Assembly (NCBI RefSeq): GCF_000820705.1 | Contig: NZ_CCXI01000111.1 | Span: 1 to 64,000, forward strand | Length of the DNA: 64,000 bases | Source: Clostridium polynesiense | GTDB taxonomy: Bacteria > Bacillota > Clostridia > Clostridiales > Clostridiaceae | Direction: 5' to 3' | Part shown: piece after piece, positions 61,153 through 64,000 of the stretch | Layout of the letters: each line of letters begins with the position of its first letter | Position numbering within the stretch: position 1 is the first letter of the stretch | Position numbers and translations under genes: made by a program | Notes under the pieces: model-generated | Seen by the model: the letters and a program-made list of their open reading frames with translations, nothing else | Database searches by the model: none | Told to the model about the DNA's origin: nothing

Positions 61153-61696
61153 TTCCTTTTCCTCCTAACAGTCCCAAACAAACCCTATCAAGCATTTTAT
61201 CAACTTCAGTTTCATTTATATCCACTGTATTCATAGCAATCATTGTTGCAATTCCATGACAAAACAGCCACATAATTTTACATATTTCCTTTGCATTATC
61301 CTCATCCATAGGTTCTTTATTCATTATTAATCTTACCAAAAATGGTAAATTTGAATCATTGACTAAAATATTTTCTTCCTTAGCCCTTTCACTCATGAAA
61401 AGGAATTTAAAAAGACCTCTATTATTCCGAGCAAATTGAATATACCGAATTCCTGTAGCTTTATATGGCCCTACATTCTCTATAGGCAACCTTAAAAAGT
61501 CACTGAACTGTTTATGTGCCTGATCAAAAGCTTGTTTCTTAACATCATCCATACTATCGAAAGACCAGAATATTGGTTGAGTAGAACAATTAAGAGCCTT
61601 ACTTAATGAAGATGCTGTCAATACTTTTTCATTATTAATTAATTCCACAGCTTTATTAATAATATCTTCCTTACTGATTTTTACTTTTGGTGGCAT
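61133..61696 (-). CDS. TetR/AcrR family transcriptional regulator
   Basis: A 187-residue regulator. The helix-turn-helix is KISKEDIINKAVELI, then TASSLSKALNCSTQPIFWSF. The C-terminal domain has a short form of the WHG-type effector domain (WLFCHGIATMIAMNT). It leads an operon with two flavodoxin-fold reductases and should repress it until a redox-active or toxic compound binds. A four-copy palindrome array lies 24 bp upstream of its start. Confidence 0.9.
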   Translation of the reverse strand: MPPKVKISKEDIINKAVELINNEKVLTASSLSKALNCSTQPIFWSFDSMDDVKKQAFDQAHKQFSDFLRLPIENVGPYKATGIRYIQFARNNRGLFKFLFMSERAKEENILVNDSNLPFLVRLIMNKEPMDEDNAKEICKIMWLFCHGIATMIAMNTVDINETEVDKMLDRVCLGLLGGKGNETIIN

Positions 61697-61720
61697 TGTA
61701 CTTCCTACTTTCCATAGTTC

Positions 61721-61772
61721 ATTATATAATACTCATTATATAATGATAATTATATAACCTGTATTATACAAT
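61721..61772. promoter_or_regulatory. Four-copy palindromic operator array, 14-bp period
   Basis: ATTATATAAT (61721), ATTATATAAT (61735), ATTATATAAC (61749) and ATTATACAAT (61763) are spaced by exactly 14 bases with unrelated 4-base spacers. The first two are perfect palindromes. The array precedes the tetR start by 24 bp and overlaps likely -10 sequences, so it is probably the autoregulatory operator of that operon. Confidence 0.75.
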
Positions 61773-61872
61773 GTCAAAGCTATCTCTTAAAAAATTATTA
61801 TTATCTGCTCCTTTTGTAAAAACGGATATAAGAACATAAGTTTTTATATCCTATGTCAGGTATCCAAAAGAA

Positions 61873-61902
61873 AAAGAGTATTGATTTGAATCAACACTCT
61901 TT
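61873..61902 (-). terminator. Intrinsic terminator past the rlmCD repeat region
   Basis: A 13-bp stem (AAAGAGTATTGAT / ATCAACACTCTTT, one mismatch) with a TTTGA-like loop. The minus strand continues TTCTTTTGG. It ends the transcript that carries rlmCD and the tandem repeat, so the repeat is part of a 3' untranslated region. Confidence 0.75.
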
Positions 61903-61906
61903 ACTC

Positions 61907-62180
61907 TATAAAATATTCAATTCAGTATTCTCTTGTATTTACATACTCTGCAGGAGCTTATCTCCAATCAGCCTTAACTAACGCTCTTTCTCTTGAGTAA
62001 GCCTTGCATAGAACGTACTAATTATTTCTCTTCGTCCCTATGGGTTCTTGACAAGTAAAGTTAAGTTCTCAGCAGTAGGCCGTTTCCAATCGAACTAACT
62101 ACTGTTCTCTTAGACGTCCTTTACATGGGGTGGCACTAAATGCTCCTCTTCGTCACTACCGTTCCTTGACGAGCAAAGTT
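61907..62180 (-). repeat. Tandem structured-RNA-like repeat at the 3' end of rlmCD
   Basis: Two copies, A (62068-62180) and B (61946-62062), align over about 115 bases with shared blocks separated by variable ones. On the minus strand the blocks are AACTTT, GTCAAG, GACGAAGAG, TTAGT, AAGAGAA, TTAGTT, GATTGGA and CTGC-x-GAG. A helix in each copy keeps pairing with different bases: CAGTAG/CTACTG in A, GAGC/GCTC in B. A shorter third copy seems to occupy 61907-61945. Copy A includes the last 25 coding bases of rlmCD and its stop; copy B repeats that reading (TLLVK then stop). No known RNA family is recognised. Confidence 0.7.
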
Positions 62181-63526
62181 ACCACCTCAACATGCCCCGT
62201 CTGCGGAAACATATCCACCGGCTGTACCTTTATAGTCTCATAGCCCATTTCCTTCAATATTGCTAAATCCCTCGCAAGGGTTGAAGGATCGCAGGATACA
62301 TATACTATCCTTTGAGGCGCCATATCTGCTATAGCTTCAAGCAAAGATTTTTCGCAGCCCTTTCTTGGTGGGTCTACCACCACCACATCTGCTTTAATCC
62401 CTTCTTCTATCATTTGAGGGATGATTTCCTCTGACTTTCCTACTCGGAATTCTACATTATCAATACCATTTTCCTTTGCGTTTTCAATGGCATTTTCTAT
62501 GGCCTCCGGTACTATTTCCACTCCGTATACCTTTTTTGCTTTTTGGGAGAGAAATAGGGATATGGTTCCGGTGCCGCAGTAGGCATCAAATACTGTTTCC
62601 TTTCCTGAGAGCCCTGCAAATTCCAAGGCTTTTGAGTATAGTATTTCTGTCTGTACAGGATTTACCTGGAAGAAGGACAGTGGGGAAATATTAAATTTAA
62701 AGTCACCTATATAGTCGCTTATAAGGTCTTTTCCATAAAGCACTATGCTCTTATCTCCTAATATTACGTTAGTTGGCTTTGAGCTTATGTTTAGCATTAT
62801 ACTTTTTATTTCAGGAATACCTTCTATAAGAGCATTTATAAGCTCATCCTTGTGAGGTACCTTTTCTGAAGTGGTCACTAAAACCACCATGACTTCATAA
62901 GTTTTAAAGCCTCTTCTTACCATAATGTGCCTGAGAAGTCCCTCTTTTGAGTATTCCCCTTCTACTATATATGGCTTTATATTATTCTTTATTATCCATG
63001 CTCTTACTATCTTAACTACTTTGTCTGCAGCTTCATCCTGAATGAAGCAGCTTTCCATGTTGATTATATCGTGGCTCCTTGGAGCAAAAAATCCTATCTG
63101 AAGCTCTCCCTTATTTATTCCTACAGGCAGTTGAACCTTGTTTCTGTATCTGTATGGATTCTTCATTCCTAAGGTATTCTTTACAAGGGAGGAGTCAAGC
63201 TTTCCTATTTTTGTTACGCAGTCTTTTACCCTTTGAGTTTTAATTTCCAGCTGATTGTTGTAGGAAGTATGCTGCAGGGAGCAGCCTCCGCACCTTTTGA
63301 ATATTGGGCACACCGGTATCTCTCTATTTTCAGAATGGGTGATTATTTCTATAAGCTTTCCGTAGGCATAGTTTTTCTTTACTTTAACTATTTTAATCTT
63401 TACCCTCTCACCCTTTAATGCTTCCGGTACAAAAATTGTAAAGCCTTCTTCAGTTTTAGCTATTCCTTCACCTTCATAGCCCTGATCTACTATATCAAAT
63501 ATATATTCCTTATTTTTTTCTATCAA
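62156..63526 (-). CDS. rlmCD: 23S rRNA (uracil-C5)-methyltransferase RlmCD/RlmD family
   Basis: A 456-residue TrmA-family enzyme. An N-terminal TRAM domain spans about residues 1-60 ([20 protein letters not shown]). The 4Fe-4S Cys are [14 protein letters not shown] with a further Cys near NMESCFI. The AdoMet fold is [32 protein letters not shown] and the nucleophile Cys in [15 protein letters not shown] follow. Firmicute members methylate U747 and U1939 of 23S rRNA. The frame opens at a GTG inside the ribosome site; the TTG at 63526 is 8 bases after AAAGG and fits family starts. Its 3' end lies in the tandem repeat. Confidence 0.92.
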   Translation of the reverse strand: MIEKNKEYIFDIVDQGYEGEGIAKTEEGFTIFVPEALKGERVKIKIVKVKKNYAYGKLIEIITHSENREIPVCPIFKRCGGCSLQHTSYNNQLEIKTQRVKDCVTKIGKLDSSLVKNTLGMKNPYRYRNKVQLPVGINKGELQIGFFAPRSHDIINMESCFIQDEAADKVVKIVRAWIIKNNIKPYIVEGEYSKEGLLRHIMVRRGFKTYEVMVVLVTTSEKVPHKDELINALIEGIPEIKSIMLNISSKPTNVILGDKSIVLYGKDLISDYIGDFKFNISPLSFFQVNPVQTEILYSKALEFAGLSGKETVFDAYCGTGTISLFLSQKAKKVYGVEIVPEAIENAIENAKENGIDNVEFRVGKSEEIIPQMIEEGIKADVVVVDPPRKGCEKSLLEAIADMAPQRIVYVSCDPSTLARDLAILKEMGYETIKVQPVDMFPQTGHVEVVTLLVKER

Positions 63527-63621
63527 TGTAATCACCTTTTATTTTTATTAGGCTCAGCCTATTTATATGAACAAGTAATTTCAATTTTCCTTTAATTATC
63601 CTATAAAGTCAAGAAAAAGGC

Positions 63622-63647
63622 AAAAAAAAAGAGCACCCTAAGGTGCT
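63622..63647 (-). terminator. Intrinsic terminator on the minus strand
   Basis: A 6-bp stem AGCACC/GGTGCT with a CTAA loop, followed on the minus strand by TCTTTTTTTTTG. It lies between pyk and rlmCD and blocks readthrough. Confidence 0.7.
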
Positions 63648-63810
63648 AAGTAAAAGAATCAGTTGCCATTTAATCATCTTACTATTTTGTCCAAACTTAA
63701 AAAAGAATATACACTTAATTATATTAAATTAAAAAGTTTCAATGTGTAAACTTTTTGTAAACTTTTTAAAAGAAATTTAGTTACTCTTTCATTAAAATAG
63801 CATAAAACTT

Positions 63811-63849
63811 AAAGAGAGCCTGCTGAAATTAATCATTAAGGCTCTCTTT
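63811..63849. terminator. Hairpin terminator after pyk
   Basis: The perfect 11-bp stem AAAGAGAGCCT / AGGCTCTCTTT has a 17-base loop, 15 bases past the pyk stop. The T-tail is stronger on the plus strand (TTTATTTAT), but the minus strand has AAGTTTTATG. Confidence 0.75.
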
Positions 63850-63863
63850 TTATTTATATAGAA

Positions 63864-64000
63864 CTACTCTACAATACTTACCTTAAGCATGTTTGTTGAT
63901 CCTATTTCATAAATAGGAAGTCCTGCTGCAAGGACTATAATATCTCCCTTTTTAACAAGCCCTGATTTTTTTGCTGCCTCAGTAGCCTGTTCAATCATCT
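63864..64000 (-). CDS. pyk: Pyruvate kinase, C-terminal fragment
   Basis: Only the last 45 codons are inside the window; the gene continues to the right. The visible part, KKGDIIVLAAGLPIYEIGST followed by NMLKVSIVE, is the C-terminal effector domain end of pyruvate kinase. Clostridial enzymes often end here or carry an extra PEP-utiliser-like domain; this one ends without it. The TAG stop is at 63864-63866. Confidence 0.88.
   Translation of the reverse strand, partial: MIEQATEAAKKSGLVKKGDIIVLAAGLPIYEIGSTNMLKVSIVE

Larger units (their letters stand above)
63536..63863. other. Gene-free interval between rlmCD and pyk
   Basis: It contains two hairpins (listed) and an 11-bp tandem direct repeat, GTAAACTTTTT at 63746-63756 and 63757-63767. 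No open frame of note. AT-rich sequence between probably carries the rlmCD promoter, which I cannot place. Confidence 0.5.

Noticed and set aside
61946-62180. Tandem repeat as a CRISPR array or attachment-site pair
   Set aside because: Units are about 115 bases with scattered identity, not short exact repeats with unique spacers. No integrase or element lies between copies, so att sites are unsupported.
62035-62181. Similarity of TTCCTTGACGAGCAAAGTT (plus strand) to the 23S rRNA segment around U1939, the substrate of RlmCD
   Set aside because: The match is on the strand opposite to the transcript, has several mismatches, and the sequence is also constrained by the coding of TLLVK. Treated as chance.

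Overview
The window is AT-rich, has strong AGGAGG-type ribosome binding sites, and carries a low-GC Firmicutes gene set: many phosphotransferase (PTS) permeases, RpiR, PRD and HxlR regulators, HelD, DegV and rifampin phosphotransferase. A member of the Clostridia, Clostridium or a close relative, fits best. This is inferred from gene content and composition, not from a marker gene. No tRNA, rRNA, CRISPR array, transposase or phage gene was seen. The left edge cuts a PTS EIIA gene and the right edge cuts the 3' end of a pyruvate kinase gene; both lie on the minus strand.

Layout. 1-2.1 kb: mannose-family PTS with IIC and IID fused. 2.7-5.7 kb: DUF4178, DUF350 and membrane spermidine-synthase-like genes in one operon. 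5.8-9.1 kb: SGNH hydrolase, DegV, TetR and a cation diffusion facilitator. 9.4-15.4 kb: an RpiR-controlled PTS regulon (IIBC, IIA, an AllC/N-carbamoyl-type M20 hydrolase and a degenerate creatinase-like M24 protein), tied together by two near-identical 25-bp operators. 15.9-18 kb: HelD. 18.3-21.8 kb: a phytoene-desaturase-like flavoprotein, a Crp/Fnr regulator and two half-size YeeE/YedE sulfur transporters. 21.9-28.3 kb: HD hydrolase and its partner, GNAT, RidA/HxlR, GxGYxYP protein, DUF4256 and a Vat acetyltransferase. 28.4-31 kb: rifampin phosphotransferase. 31-36.4 kb: small and decaying genes, LysR and a split chromate transporter.

36.7-46.2 kb holds a catabolic operon: its own HPr, a zinc-ribbon membrane protein, galactitol-type IIA, IIB and IIC, a 2-hydroxyacid dehydrogenase, a class II aldolase and two alcohol dehydrogenases. 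It diverges from a PRD activator. Sugar or polyol import, oxidation, aldol cleavage and aldehyde reduction can be read in order, but the substrate is not known. 46.4-59.6 kb is one long peptide-utilisation operon: RidA, MalY-type lyase, complete Dpp importer, unknown protein, three M24 peptidases, one M20 peptidase and a YheO/DauR-like regulator, behind a near-consensus promoter. 60-61.7 kb is a TetR/flavoprotein operon with a striking four-copy operator. 62.1-63.5 kb is RlmCD, whose 3' end runs into a tandem repeat with the look of a structured RNA.

The best candidates for something undescribed are: (1) the tandem, apparently covarying repeat at the 3' end of rlmCD; (2) the PTS regulon that joins sugar uptake to creatinase-like and carbamoyl-hydrolase-like enzymes; (3) the HPr plus zinc-ribbon membrane protein at the head of the galactitol-type PTS operon; (4) the HD hydrolase translationally coupled to a possible nuclease-fold protein; and (5) the internally duplicated 121-residue protein upstream of rph. 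Several genes are decaying: a YdeI/OmdA remnant, an SDR with an in-frame stop, and a three-frame fragment near 24 kb.
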